DNA of 52,384 bases from positions 1 through 52,384 of the forward strand of contig CACYPH010000013.1 of assembly GCA_902776185.1 (NCBI GenBank), given 5' to 3'. Below, one piece after another: positions 24,786 through 33,435 of this stretch; position 1 is the first letter of the stretch, and each line of letters begins with the position of its first letter. The stretch is from an uncultured Ruminococcus sp. Its GTDB lineage: Bacteria; Bacillota; Clostridia; Oscillospirales; Acutalibacteraceae. The translations under genes and the position numbers were made by a program. The notes below the pieces were generated by a model. That model did no database searches. It was not told where the DNA came from and saw nothing but the letters and a program-made list of their open reading frames with translations.

Positions 24786-24899
24786 GCACAGCACTGTATA
24801 GCGGATCACTCCGTTCTGTTTCGTACGCCCTTTTTCAACAGAATAACCCTTATCAACTGACACAGACGTAGTGTATCACTGCGCCTGTGTTTTCTTTTG
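24786..24899 (+). ncRNA. Candidate small RNA or attenuated leader
   Basis: Between the promoter at 24751 and a strong hairpin lie about 75 nt without a start codon in good context. The hairpin has 14 pairs (24860-24873 with 24877-24890, one A-C mismatch, loop TAT) followed by TTTTCTTTT, an intrinsic terminator. The product would be a 110-nt RNA, or a leader that must be read through to express the gene at 25028. No known riboswitch is recognised. Bases 24900-25015 show nothing further. Confidence 0.5.
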
Positions 24900-25027
24900 T
24901 CAACCTTTGTTTTATTTGTTCGGCTTTACGCCAATACCCGGTATAGCACAGTACACGGTCAGCGGGCAGATCCAAATAAAACAGTTTTTCTAAATTCAAA
25001 ATGCAAAATACAAAAGGAGAGAAAATT

Positions 25028-28000
25028 ATGCAGAACAAAAAAATAAGCAGAAAAATAATAAGTCTAGTACTGTCTTTACTGATGATACTGACAGCTATAC
25101 CGGCTATGAGCCTGACGGCGTATGCGGATAATACCGAAACATTGCTTACAACCATTACAGCAACCGGTGTAGGACAGGCAAGTTACAGCAAAGAGAACGT
25201 TGCAACTGTTTCGTTCGATGGTGCAGATTATTATATGGACAACGGCTGGACCGGAATTTCCGGTTCTGTAACCGTCAACGCTGCTGAGGGATATACTATT
25301 ACCAAATGTGTATTCTTTACACCCGACGGCAACTCTACTGACGATGCAGCACCATTTACAATTCGTTTTAGTCGTCTTAGACCGAGAGTAACAAAGGTTG
25401 AGGTGTACGGTTATTCCAATACGTCGGCGGTCAGCACCAGTTATGTTGACGGAAGCGGTACTTCGCAGACCGCGGACGCAACAGAACTTGCAGCGGACAC
25501 TACAAGCTGGACTGACGGTTTGTGGTATATTGCACCTGCAGGCGGTCTTACCATCAGCGGACGTATCACCGTCAACGGTACAGTAAATCTTATTCTTCGT
25601 GACGGCGCGACACTTACAGCAAACGCAGGCATCACAACCACAAATGCAACGCTTAACATCTACGCACAGAGCGCCGGAACGGGCGCACTTACTGCAAAAG
25701 GCAGTACCGGTTGTGCGGGCATAGGCGGCCGTGTCGGTGGCTATGGAAGCAACGGTGGCGCAGGAGGCACAGTTAGTATATTTGGTGGCACTGTTACCGC
25801 GACCGGTGGTACTGCTGCTAATTGCGACGGCGCTGGAGCAGGCATCGGCGGTGGTGGAGCAGGCTTAGGCATGGGCGACACCGGTGGCGCAGGGGGCACA
25901 GTTAGTATATTTGGCGGCACTGTTACCGCGACCGGTGGTACTGCTAATAGTGGCGGTGGTGCTGGAGCAGGCATCGGCGGTGGTGGCAAAGATATGAGAG
26001 GAAGTGATGGAGCAAGCGGCACACTGACCCTCGGCAAAGGCGTAAAGCTGTATAGTGGTACTAATAATTCCGGAACAGTTCTTGATGGAAGTGATAGCAC
26101 CGAACGTTCTTACAATGGCAGCAGACCACAGAAGATGTTTGCTGAGTTTATCTCCGGGGGTTCGGCGGCTAACGACATAATAATAAACAGTGCAGAGCAT
26201 GGTTCTGTTACTGCAAATCCTGCTTCGGCTGCTGCCGGTACAACTGTAACTTTGACTGCACAGCCTGATGAAGGCTGTAAGTTGAAAAATATCAGCGCAT
26301 ACAAAGGAATAGTATCAGATAGCTTTTCTAGCCAATATGATGTGTATGATTATTCTGGTACACATTTTAATCTTAAGGTAGATGAAACATCAGCATACGG
26401 TTGGACAATAGGCTATGGTAAAGATGATCCTGTAGTAAAAGTTACTTCAAAAAGTGATACATCTATAGATAGAGTAGTATTAGAAGCAGATGCTAAGATA
26501 GGTATCAGAGGTACAATTAAAGCCAATGTCGGGACAGTAACAAGAAACGGCAATACCATCACAGTGAGTGGTATAAACAACAAAACAGTTACTATATATT
26601 CTGAAGATTATGCATACAGCTCTATCGAGAGTGCTGAGGTATACGGAAAAACTGCTGATTATGGTGAATTGACGCTTACAGGTACAGACGACCCGAATGT
26701 TTTTACTTTCACAATGCCTGATAGTGCTGTAAGTGTTTCAGCGGAGTTTGAAGTGAGCGTTGACAAAACAGACCTTAATACAGCCATCACAGCAGCCCAA
26801 ACACTGTATGACAGCATTAAGGATAATACGGATTATTCTACTATCGCAAGCACACTTAAAACTGCGATAGACGCTGCAAAAGAAGTTGCAGATAGTGAAA
26901 CTGCAGACCAGGACGCTGTTGATACCGCTAACGGAGCAATTTCAGACGCAACAACAGCAGCAGTAGTTGGAATGATTAACGCTCTTCCTGCAAGCACGGA
27001 GGTTACCACTTCCGACAAAGATAAGATTGAGAAAGTCAGAGCAGCTTATGATAACCTTACCGATGCGCAGAAGGAATCGTTTGATACCGACACTCTTAAG
27101 AAGCTGACCGACGCTGAAACCACATTACAGGACGCTATTGATACCGAGGCAGCGGGTGCTGCAACGAATACTATCAACGCACTTCCTGCAGCAGACGAGG
27201 TAACAACTGCGGACAAAGACGCTATTGAAGCCGCAAGAAAGGCGTATAACGACCTTACCGACGACCAGAAGAAAAAGGTAAGCGACGATACACTTAAGAA
27301 GCTGACCGACGCAGAGGACGCTCTCAAAGCGGCAACCGTAAGCGAGACCATCGGCGCGATTCCCGCGACCGACGAAATCACCCTCGAAGATAAGGATGCT
27401 GTCGAAACAGCCCGCGCCGCTTATGACGCGTTGACCGATGATCAGAAGACTTATGTTGACGAAGATACCGTCAAGAAGCTGACCGACGCCGAGAAGGCGA
27501 TCGAAGACCTCGAAACCGCAAAAGCGGTGACCGATTCGATCAACGATCTGCCCGCAGCCGCTGACGTCACCCTCGAAAACAAGGATGCGGTTGAAGCATC
27601 CCGCGCCGCTTACGACGCGCTGACCGACGATCAGAAGGCTCTTGTATCCGAAGATACCTTAAAGAAGCTGACCGACGCTGAGACCGCTATCGCGAACCTC
27701 GAGGCCGCAAAAGCGGTTTCTGATGAGATCAACGATCTGCCTGCAGCCGCTGACGTCACCCTCGACGACAAGGCTGACGTCGAAGCAGCCCGCGCCGCGT
27801 ATGACGCGCTGACAGACGATCAGAAGGCTCTCGTATCCGAAGATACATTAAAGAAGCTGACCGATGCCGAGAAGAAGATCGCGGATCATGAGGCGGCTAA
27901 AGAAGCCGGTGACACAATCAACGCTCTGCCTAAAAACGTCACCGTCAGTGATATAAAAGAAGTGAAGGCTGCCCGTGAGGCGTACGACGCGCTGACCGAC

Positions 28001-30826
28001 GATCAGAAGGCTTATGTCGATCAGGATACCGTAGACAAGCTGACCGCTGCCGAGAAGAGGATCACCGATCAGCAGGCGGCATTACCCGTCATCAGCAAGA
28101 TCAGCAGACTGCCCAACGATGTAACGCTTCAGGATAAAGGCGATATCTTAGCGGCCCGCGCCGCATACGACGCGCTGACCGACGATCAGAAGCACTGGGT
28201 CAATGTCAGCACATTGAAGAAGCTGACCGACGCCGAGACCGCTATCGCAAATATCGAGGCGGCCGCAGCTGTTACCGATACGATCAACGCGCTGCCTGAG
28301 GATGTCAGCGTAGATGACAAGGATCAGATCGAAGCAGCCCGCGCCGCTTATGACGCACTGACCGACGATCAGAAGGCACTTGTATCCGAAGATACTCTGA
28401 AGAAACTGACCGACGCGGAAGAAAAGCTCGCAGAATCCCAGAGCTTATTTGAAGATTTATCGGCGGCGATGGCTGTCGTATTCAAGATCAGCGAACTGCC
28501 GACCGATGTTACATATAAGGATCGTGACGTCATTGAGAACACTCGCGCCGCTTATGACGCGCTGACCGACGACCAGAAGGCTCTGATAAGCGACGAAGTC
28601 CTTAAGAAACTCACCGACGCGGAAGATGCGCTCGCCGAAACCGAAAAAGCCTCTATCGTAACCGAGGCGATCAACGATCTGCCCGCAGCCGATGATATCA
28701 CTCTCGACGATAAGGCTGACGTAGAAGCAGCCCGCGCCGCTTATGACGCACTGACCGATGAGCAGAAGGCTCAGGTCGAAGAAGAAACCTTAAAGAAGCT
28801 GACCGACGCCGAAGCCGTGATCGCAGACCTCGTGGCTGCAAAAGGCGCTGACGATAAGATCAACGCGCTGCCCGCAGCCGCTGACGTCACCCTCGAAGAT
28901 AAGGATGACGTAGAAGCAGCCCGCGCCGCTTATGACGCACTGACCGACGATCAGAAGGCTCTGGTTGACGAAGATACCGTCAAGAAGCTGACCGACGCCG
29001 AGACCGCTATCGAGAATCTTGAAGCAGCCAAAGCGGCTACAGATAAGATCGACGAGATCCCGGATGACGTCACCCTCGACGACAAAGAAACTGTTGAAGC
29101 CGCAAGAGAGGCTTATGACGCACTGAGTGACGACCAGAAGGCTCTGGTTGACGAAGATACCGTTAAGAAGCTGACCGACGCCGAGACCACTATCGAGAAT
29201 CTCGAGGCTGCCAAAGCGGCTACAGATAAGATCGACGAGATTCCGGATGAGGTCACCCTCAACGACAAAGAAACTGTTGAAGCCGCAAGAGAGGCTTATG
29301 ACGCGCTTAGTGACGACCAGAAGGCTCTGGTTGACGAAGATACCGTCAATAAATTGACCGACGCTGAGACCGCTATCGAGAACCTCGAGGCTGCCAAAGC
29401 GGCTACAGATAAGATCAACGCGATCCCCGCAACCGATGAAATCGCTCTCGATGACAAAGCGGACGTCGAAGCCGCAAGAGAGGCTTATGACGCGCTGACC
29501 GACGACCAGAAGGATCTGGTTGACGAAGATACCGTCAAGAAGCTGACTGACGCCGAGAAGGAAATTGCCGATCTCGAGGCTGCAAAAGCAGTTGCAGACG
29601 AGATCAACGATCTGCCCGCAACCAAGGAAATTACCCTCGACGACAAGGCGGATGTCGAAGCCGCAAGAGAGGCTTATGACGCGCTGACTGACGATCAGAA
29701 GGCGAAAGTTGACAAAGATACCGTTAAGAAGCTGACCGACGCTGAGGAAAGAGAAACTGTATTACAGGCTGCGAGCGAGGTTTCTGCAAAGACAGGCAGC
29801 GACGCAACCTATAACGGCGATGAGATCCGGTTGGTTAACGCTCCGACAACCGAACTGCCGGAAGGCTACACGATGCAGTATGCACTCGGAACAGATCCGA
29901 CTACTGCTCCCGCAGACGATCAGTATGGTTCTGAGATTCCTACAGCCAAGGACGCCGGTACCTACTATGTATGGAGCAAGGTCGCGGGCGACGATGAGCA
30001 TACCGGCACCGAAGCCGAGTGCAAGACCGTCAACCTCGCAAAGGCGAAACTGACCGTTACCGCAAAGAACCAGTATGTCGCTTACGGATCAGCCGTCGAT
30101 CAGAGCAAGTATACCGTACAGGGGCTTGTTGACGGCGACAAAATCAGCGTCAAACTCCATTACAGTATCTCTGCAAACAAGATCAGACCCGAGATCGTTG
30201 ACGGAAATCTTGATAACTATGACGTAACGTATGTTAACGGCGTATATGGATTCTACGGCTCTCCCATCGCAAGAGTTGCGATCAGCGGCTCCAATTACAA
30301 AGTAGCATGGACTGCGGTCAAGAACGCTGACGGTTATGACGTCTATGCAGGCTACACCGGAACGGGCAGTTATCCGCTCGTCACTTCCGCAAAGTCCGGT
30401 GATACATCTTACGTCATTTCCAAAATCAACGGCAAAACGATCGACGCTTCTAAGAACGTATTCATTTACGTCGTGGCTTACAAGATGGTAGACGGCAAAA
30501 AGGTCACCCTCGTAAGAAGCGCGTCCATCCGTTCCGTTGCTATCAATAACACGAAGTACACCAACGCGTCGAAGATCACCGCTGCCCAGACTGCTTATAC
30601 ACTGTCTGTAGGCAGAAAGGCGACCATCAAGCCGACTGTGAAACTCGTAAATTCGGGCAAGCAGCAATTGAAGGGACAGATCGCAGTTCGTTATGAATCC
30701 TGCAATAAGAATATTGCTAAGGTCGATGCGAACGGTGTGATCACCGCAGTCGGTAAGGGTACTTGCAACCTCTACGCTTTCACACAGAATGGTATGAGAG
30801 TGAAGATCGTAGTGACCGTAAAATAA
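25028..30826 (+). CDS. Giant secreted repeat protein (adhesin-like)
   Basis: 1,932 residues from ATG 25028 (AAAGGAGAG ribosome site; an ATG at 25001 precedes it). The signal peptide is residues 1-33, ending SLTAYAD. Then come a beta-rich domain (about 40-220), a Gly-rich region (224-331) with two near-identical 43-residue units around GGTVSIFGGTVTATGGTA, a Gly-Ser-Val bacterial repeat (AEHGSVTANPASAAAGTTVT), a FIVAR-like helical domain (about 578-644), 15 helical repeats (645-1580), an MBG-like domain (about 1586-1755), an Fn3-like domain and a C-terminal Big_2-like domain. It has no LPXTG, SLH or dockerin, so its attachment is unclear. Codon use is AT-richer in the N-terminal third than in the repeats. 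Probably a surface or matrix protein for binding; the ligand is unknown. Confidence 0.85.
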   Translation: MQNKKISRKIISLVLSLLMILTAIPAMSLTAYADNTETLLTTITATGVGQASYSKENVATVSFDGADYYMDNGWTGISGSVTVNAAEGYTITKCVFFTPDGNSTDDAAPFTIRFSRLRPRVTKVEVYGYSNTSAVSTSYVDGSGTSQTADATELAADTTSWTDGLWYIAPAGGLTISGRITVNGTVNLILRDGATLTANAGITTTNATLNIYAQSAGTGALTAKGSTGCAGIGGRVGGYGSNGGAGGTVSIFGGTVTATGGTAANCDGAGAGIGGGGAGLGMGDTGGAGGTVSIFGGTVTATGGTANSGGGAGAGIGGGGKDMRGSDGASGTLTLGKGVKLYSGTNNSGTVLDGSDSTERSYNGSRPQKMFAEFISGGSAANDIIINSAEHGSVTANPASAAAGTTVTLTAQPDEGCKLKNISAYKGIVSDSFSSQYDVYDYSGTHFNLKVDETSAYGWTIGYGKDDPVVKVTSKSDTSIDRVVLEADAKIGIRGTIKANVGTVTRNGNTITVSGINNKTVTIYSEDYAYSSIESAEVYGKTADYGELTLTGTDDPNVFTFTMPDSAVSVSAEFEVSVDKTDLNTAITAAQTLYDSIKDNTDYSTIASTLKTAIDAAKEVADSETADQDAVDTANGAISDATTAAVVGMINALPASTEVTTSDKDKIEKVRAAYDNLTDAQKESFDTDTLKKLTDAETTLQDAIDTEAAGAATNTINALPAADEVTTADKDAIEAARKAYNDLTDDQKKKVSDDTLKKLTDAEDALKAATVSETIGAIPATDEITLEDKDAVETARAAYDALTDDQKTYVDEDTVKKLTDAEKAIEDLETAKAVTDSINDLPAAADVTLENKDAVEASRAAYDALTDDQKALVSEDTLKKLTDAETAIANLEAAKAVSDEINDLPAAADVTLDDKADVEAARAAYDALTDDQKALVSEDTLKKLTDAEKKIADHEAAKEAGDTINALPKNVTVSDIKEVKAAREAYDALTDDQKAYVDQDTVDKLTAAEKRITDQQAALPVISKISRLPNDVTLQDKGDILAARAAYDALTDDQKHWVNVSTLKKLTDAETAIANIEAAAAVTDTINALPEDVSVDDKDQIEAARAAYDALTDDQKALVSEDTLKKLTDAEEKLAESQSLFEDLSAAMAVVFKISELPTDVTYKDRDVIENTRAAYDALTDDQKALISDEVLKKLTDAEDALAETEKASIVTEAINDLPAADDITLDDKADVEAARAAYDALTDEQKAQVEEETLKKLTDAEAVIADLVAAKGADDKINALPAAADVTLEDKDDVEAARAAYDALTDDQKALVDEDTVKKLTDAETAIENLEAAKAATDKIDEIPDDVTLDDKETVEAAREAYDALSDDQKALVDEDTVKKLTDAETTIENLEAAKAATDKIDEIPDEVTLNDKETVEAAREAYDALSDDQKALVDEDTVNKLTDAETAIENLEAAKAATDKINAIPATDEIALDDKADVEAAREAYDALTDDQKDLVDEDTVKKLTDAEKEIADLEAAKAVADEINDLPATKEITLDDKADVEAAREAYDALTDDQKAKVDKDTVKKLTDAEERETVLQAASEVSAKTGSDATYNGDEIRLVNAPTTELPEGYTMQYALGTDPTTAPADDQYGSEIPTAKDAGTYYVWSKVAGDDEHTGTEAECKTVNLAKAKLTVTAKNQYVAYGSAVDQSKYTVQGLVDGDKISVKLHYSISANKIRPEIVDGNLDNYDVTYVNGVYGFYGSPIARVAISGSNYKVAWTAVKNADGYDVYAGYTGTGSYPLVTSAKSGDTSYVISKINGKTIDASKNVFIYVVAYKMVDGKKVTLVRSASIRSVAINNTKYTNASKITAAQTAYTLSVGRKATIKPTVKLVNSGKQQLKGQIAVRYESCNKNIAKVDANGVITAVGKGTCNLYAFTQNGMRVKIVVTVK
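26964..29770 (+). repeat. Fifteen in-frame tandem repeats of about 186 bp
   Basis: Each unit encodes about 62 residues around EAARAAYDALTDDQKALV followed by LKKLTDAE and a helical spacer. I count 15 units. Units 12 and 13 are almost identical in DNA (recent duplication), whereas 6, 7 and 9 are the most divergent. The motif is common in Firmicute surface proteins but usually in few copies. Prone to copy-number change by recombination. Confidence 0.9.
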
Positions 30827-30882
30827 ACACCCGACCGCAAGAGCCGAAAGGCTTGATGCATAGAATTACATAGAAATGTATA

Positions 30883-30917
30883 AGTGGGACTGTCGCGTTC
30901 AGCGCGGCAGTCCCACT
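30883..30917 (+). terminator. Hairpin after the giant protein gene
   Basis: AGTGGGACTG pairs with CAGTCCCACT, with additional GC pairs nearer the loop. No clear U run follows, so it may be a transcript-end stabiliser rather than a full terminator. The rest of 30827-31149 holds the operator and promoter described separately. Confidence 0.5.
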
Positions 30918-30979
30918 GCTGTTATGATAAGCATTTTGCTGATATCTATGTAAGCTTATCCCTTATCAAATATACGATA

Positions 30980-31000
30980 GATGTTCCATAATGGAACATC
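30980..31000. promoter_or_regulatory. Palindromic operator, site 3
   Basis: 10-bp perfect arms around one A; the core is identical to site 22513 (TGTTCCATAATGGAACA). Both sites are followed within about 20 bp by CATAAAAAAAC and then a -35 element, so the promoter layout is conserved as well as the palindrome. Confidence 0.75.
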
Positions 31001-31023
31001 CCCTAAAAAACATAAAAAAACAC

Positions 31024-31052
31024 TTGAGGTATTGTGCATCTTATTGTAAAAT
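31024..31052 (+). promoter_or_regulatory. Promoter of the CotH-dockerin gene
   Basis: TTGAGG (31024-31029), 17-base spacer, TAAAAT (31047-31052). The start would be near 31059, leaving a leader of about 90 nt. Confidence 0.65.
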
Positions 31053-31149
31053 TATATTCAGAGAAAGTATACTTTTGTTCAATAAGCGTGTAAACCGTTC
31101 GCAAATCATTGGTTGTATGTTATCAAACAGGAAGGATGCTCATATCGTC

Positions 31150-32637
31150 ATGAAAAGAACCGTTTCTATATTATTCAGCCTGTATCTGATACTCGGGATG
31201 ATAACAGCGATCCCGGCGTCAGCCTCTGCCGAAACGATCGATTCTGTTCCGCGCATTACGATCACCACCGAAAACGGCAACGGCACTGCTCTTGAAAAAG
31301 CCGACGGCTATGTCAACGCCGAGATCACCGTCACCGACGTCAACGGCGAATCGCTGACCGACAGCGTCCTGTTCAAAGTGCGCGGGCACAGTACCGCGCT
31401 TGCCTTTGTCACGAAGAAGGCGTTTACGTTCAAATTCAGCAAGAAAAAGGACCTCCTCGGCATGGGCGCAGGAAAAAAGTGGGCGCTTCTCGCGAACACC
31501 TTCGATCCCACCCTGCTGAGAAATTACATCGCTTTTGACCTAGCTAAAAGGATGGGGTTAGCGTATACCAGCGAACAGCGGTTTGTGGAGCTGTGGGTCG
31601 ACGGAAGCTTTCGCGGCTGTTATACCCTCATGGAACCGGTGCAGGAGGGTAAGGCTCGCGTAGACATCGACATCGAATCGAACGGCGGCATGAACGACTT
31701 TTTGATCGAGCTGGAGGCTACACGGTCTGAGAGCGACGTCACGTATTTCAAGACCGACGGCATTCGCTTCGCGGTCAGCGAGCCGGAGGAACCGAACGCC
31801 GAGCAGCTTGCCTATATACAGTCCACGATGGACGATATTACGGCGACTGTCAAAACCGGGGATCGCGACGCTATCTCGGCAAAGATCGACATCCCTTCCT
31901 TTACGAAATTTTATCTGCTCAACGAGCTTTATAAAACGGTAGACTTCAATTTCAGCTCCGTGTTCTTTTATTATAAGGACGGCGTGCTTTATGCCGGACC
32001 CGCATGGGACTATGATCTCGCCGCGGGCAACAGTAATGCCGCCTATTCTGCCAACGCGGCGGCATGCGCTGCATCTGACGGACTATCTGCGGCGAACTGT
32101 CATCTGTATCGATATCTGTGTTCCTGCGATTGGTTCAATGAAGAGGTACACAAAGCCTTCCGCTTGTATTATGACGATTTTGCGGATCTGGCGGCAGAGG
32201 GCGGTATGATCGACCGTCTGCTGGATGAATACCGACCTCTTTTTGATCGCAACTATACCGACGCCGGCTGGAACGTCGGCAAGTGGTGGGTAAATGTGCA
32301 GAAAAAACCTCTATCCACCTATGACGAGAACGTCGGATATCTTCGCGGCTGGCTTTCTGACCGCGTCGGTTGGCTCAATGAGTATTACCCGCCGATTGAC
32401 GAGCCGATTGTCGTCTATGTTCGCGGCGACGCTGACGGCGACGGAGCGGTGACGATACTCGACGCGACCGCCATTCAAAGAAAACTCGCCGAGCTGGCGA
32501 CCGCTTCTTTTAACGATGCGGCTGCCGATGTTGACGGTGACGGACTCAACATTATCGATGCAACGAAGATCCAGCGGTATTTGGCTGAGTTCGAAAACAT
32601 TTATCATATCAATGAACCTGTCTCCGAATCACCATAA
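31150..32637 (+). CDS. Secreted CotH-kinase protein with C-terminal dockerin
   Basis: 495 residues from ATG 31150. The open frame extends to 30991 but would run through the operator and promoter; the signal peptide MKRTVSILFSLYLILGMI... with PASASA cleavage fits this start. The CotH domain (about 40-400) has CYTLMEPVQEGKARVDIDIE, FLIELEATRS and FYYKDGVLYAGPAWDYDLAA, the segments that carry the kinase-like active site in this family. Residues about 426-485 are a type I dockerin with two calcium loops (GDADGDGAVTILDATAIQRK and DVDGDGLNIIDATKIQRY). A dockerin implies attachment to a cohesin scaffold encoded elsewhere. CotH proteins phosphorylate proteins in spore coats. The target here is unknown. 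Confidence 0.9.
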   Translation: MKRTVSILFSLYLILGMITAIPASASAETIDSVPRITITTENGNGTALEKADGYVNAEITVTDVNGESLTDSVLFKVRGHSTALAFVTKKAFTFKFSKKKDLLGMGAGKKWALLANTFDPTLLRNYIAFDLAKRMGLAYTSEQRFVELWVDGSFRGCYTLMEPVQEGKARVDIDIESNGGMNDFLIELEATRSESDVTYFKTDGIRFAVSEPEEPNAEQLAYIQSTMDDITATVKTGDRDAISAKIDIPSFTKFYLLNELYKTVDFNFSSVFFYYKDGVLYAGPAWDYDLAAGNSNAAYSANAAACAASDGLSAANCHLYRYLCSCDWFNEEVHKAFRLYYDDFADLAAEGGMIDRLLDEYRPLFDRNYTDAGWNVGKWWVNVQKKPLSTYDENVGYLRGWLSDRVGWLNEYYPPIDEPIVVYVRGDADGDGAVTILDATAIQRKLAELATASFNDAAADVDGDGLNIIDATKIQRYLAEFENIYHINEPVSESP

Positions 32638-32642
32638 AGAAG

Positions 32643-32792
32643 AGGTATATATGGAACAAAACTGTTTTCGTGAATGCCTTTTTGAAGGAATCGGAGGAGA
32701 ACGGGATCGTGTACGATCTTCAGGACGTCAACGAACCGGAGCTTCCGAATATAAATATGATAATCTTTTCTCACAAGAAAAAGGAGAGGTGA
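32643..32792 (+). pseudogene. Possible C-terminal remnant of an unidentified gene
   Basis: Between the CotH gene and the HAD gene a frame without an own start codon encodes about 49 residues including FLKESEENGIVYDLQDVNEP and ends KKKER at TGA, four bases before the next ATG. It reads like protein, but I do not recognise the family. It overlaps the ribosome site AAAGGAGAGG of the HAD gene. It may be the tail left by a deletion, or chance. Confidence 0.3.
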
Positions 32793-32796
32793 CATT

Positions 32797-33435
32797 ATGA
32801 ATGTATATGATTTTGACGGGACGATTTTCCCCGGGGATTGCTCGATAGGCTTTGGCTTCTGGTGCATGAGGAGGCATCCTAAAATGTATTTCACTATTTT
32901 ACCGAAAGTGATCCGCAACCTGATTTTGCGAAAGATGGGAAAAATGCCGGAGTATCTGATGCAGCGTAAGATGTTCGGCTATCTGACGCTGATAGATGAC
33001 TTCGATGAACAGATCGAGCGATACTGGGATAAGAACGAGAAGAAGATCGCTCCTTGGTATCTCGCGCAAAAAAGGTCTGACGATCTGATCATCAGCGCGT
33101 CGCCGGACTGCATCATCGGACCTATTGCAAAGAGGCTTGGTGTGAATTTTATGGCTACGGAATTTGACCGTGAGTATGGGGTGTTTCTGAATAACATGAT
33201 GTATGCTAAGGAAAAGGCAAAGTACATCATCGATCAAGGGTTTCCGCTGATCGAGAATTTCTATTCTGATTCTCTTGCCGATACGCCGCTCGCATTGTGT
33301 GCCGAAAAAGCCCATCTGGTAAAGGATAAAGCAAGCACCGTGATCGACTGGCCTGATCTGAACAAAGAGACGATGAGTAAGGTCAAAGAGAAAATCGACA
33401 CGGGATGGAACATCCATCTAAAAGAGGAAGAGTAA
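32797..33435 (+). CDS. HAD-superfamily (IB-type) phosphatase
   Basis: 212 residues, cytoplasmic. Motif I is at the extreme N-terminus (VYDFDGTIFPGD). Motif II Ser is in DDLIISASPDCIIG. Motif III/IV is in FYSDSLADTPL. The helical cap between motif I and II (about 15-90) is of the IB subclass (phosphoserine phosphatase-like). Substrate unknown. The next gene starts directly after the stop codon, so the pair is cotranscribed with the sugar kinase. Ribosome site AAGGAGAGG, 7 bp before ATG. Confidence 0.85.
   Translation: MNVYDFDGTIFPGDCSIGFGFWCMRRHPKMYFTILPKVIRNLILRKMGKMPEYLMQRKMFGYLTLIDDFDEQIERYWDKNEKKIAPWYLAQKRSDDLIISASPDCIIGPIAKRLGVNFMATEFDREYGVFLNNMMYAKEKAKYIIDQGFPLIENFYSDSLADTPLALCAEKAHLVKDKASTVIDWPDLNKETMSKVKEKIDTGWNIHLKEEE

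Noticed and set aside
24853-25155. 100-codon minus-strand frame upstream of the giant protein gene
   Set aside because: It overlaps the signal peptide coding sequence and a strong terminator hairpin and has no ribosome site or recognisable domain.
26964-29770. Regular repeats considered as a CRISPR array
   Set aside because: The period of about 186 bp is in frame, encodes a conserved peptide unit, and there are no short identical repeats with unique spacers.
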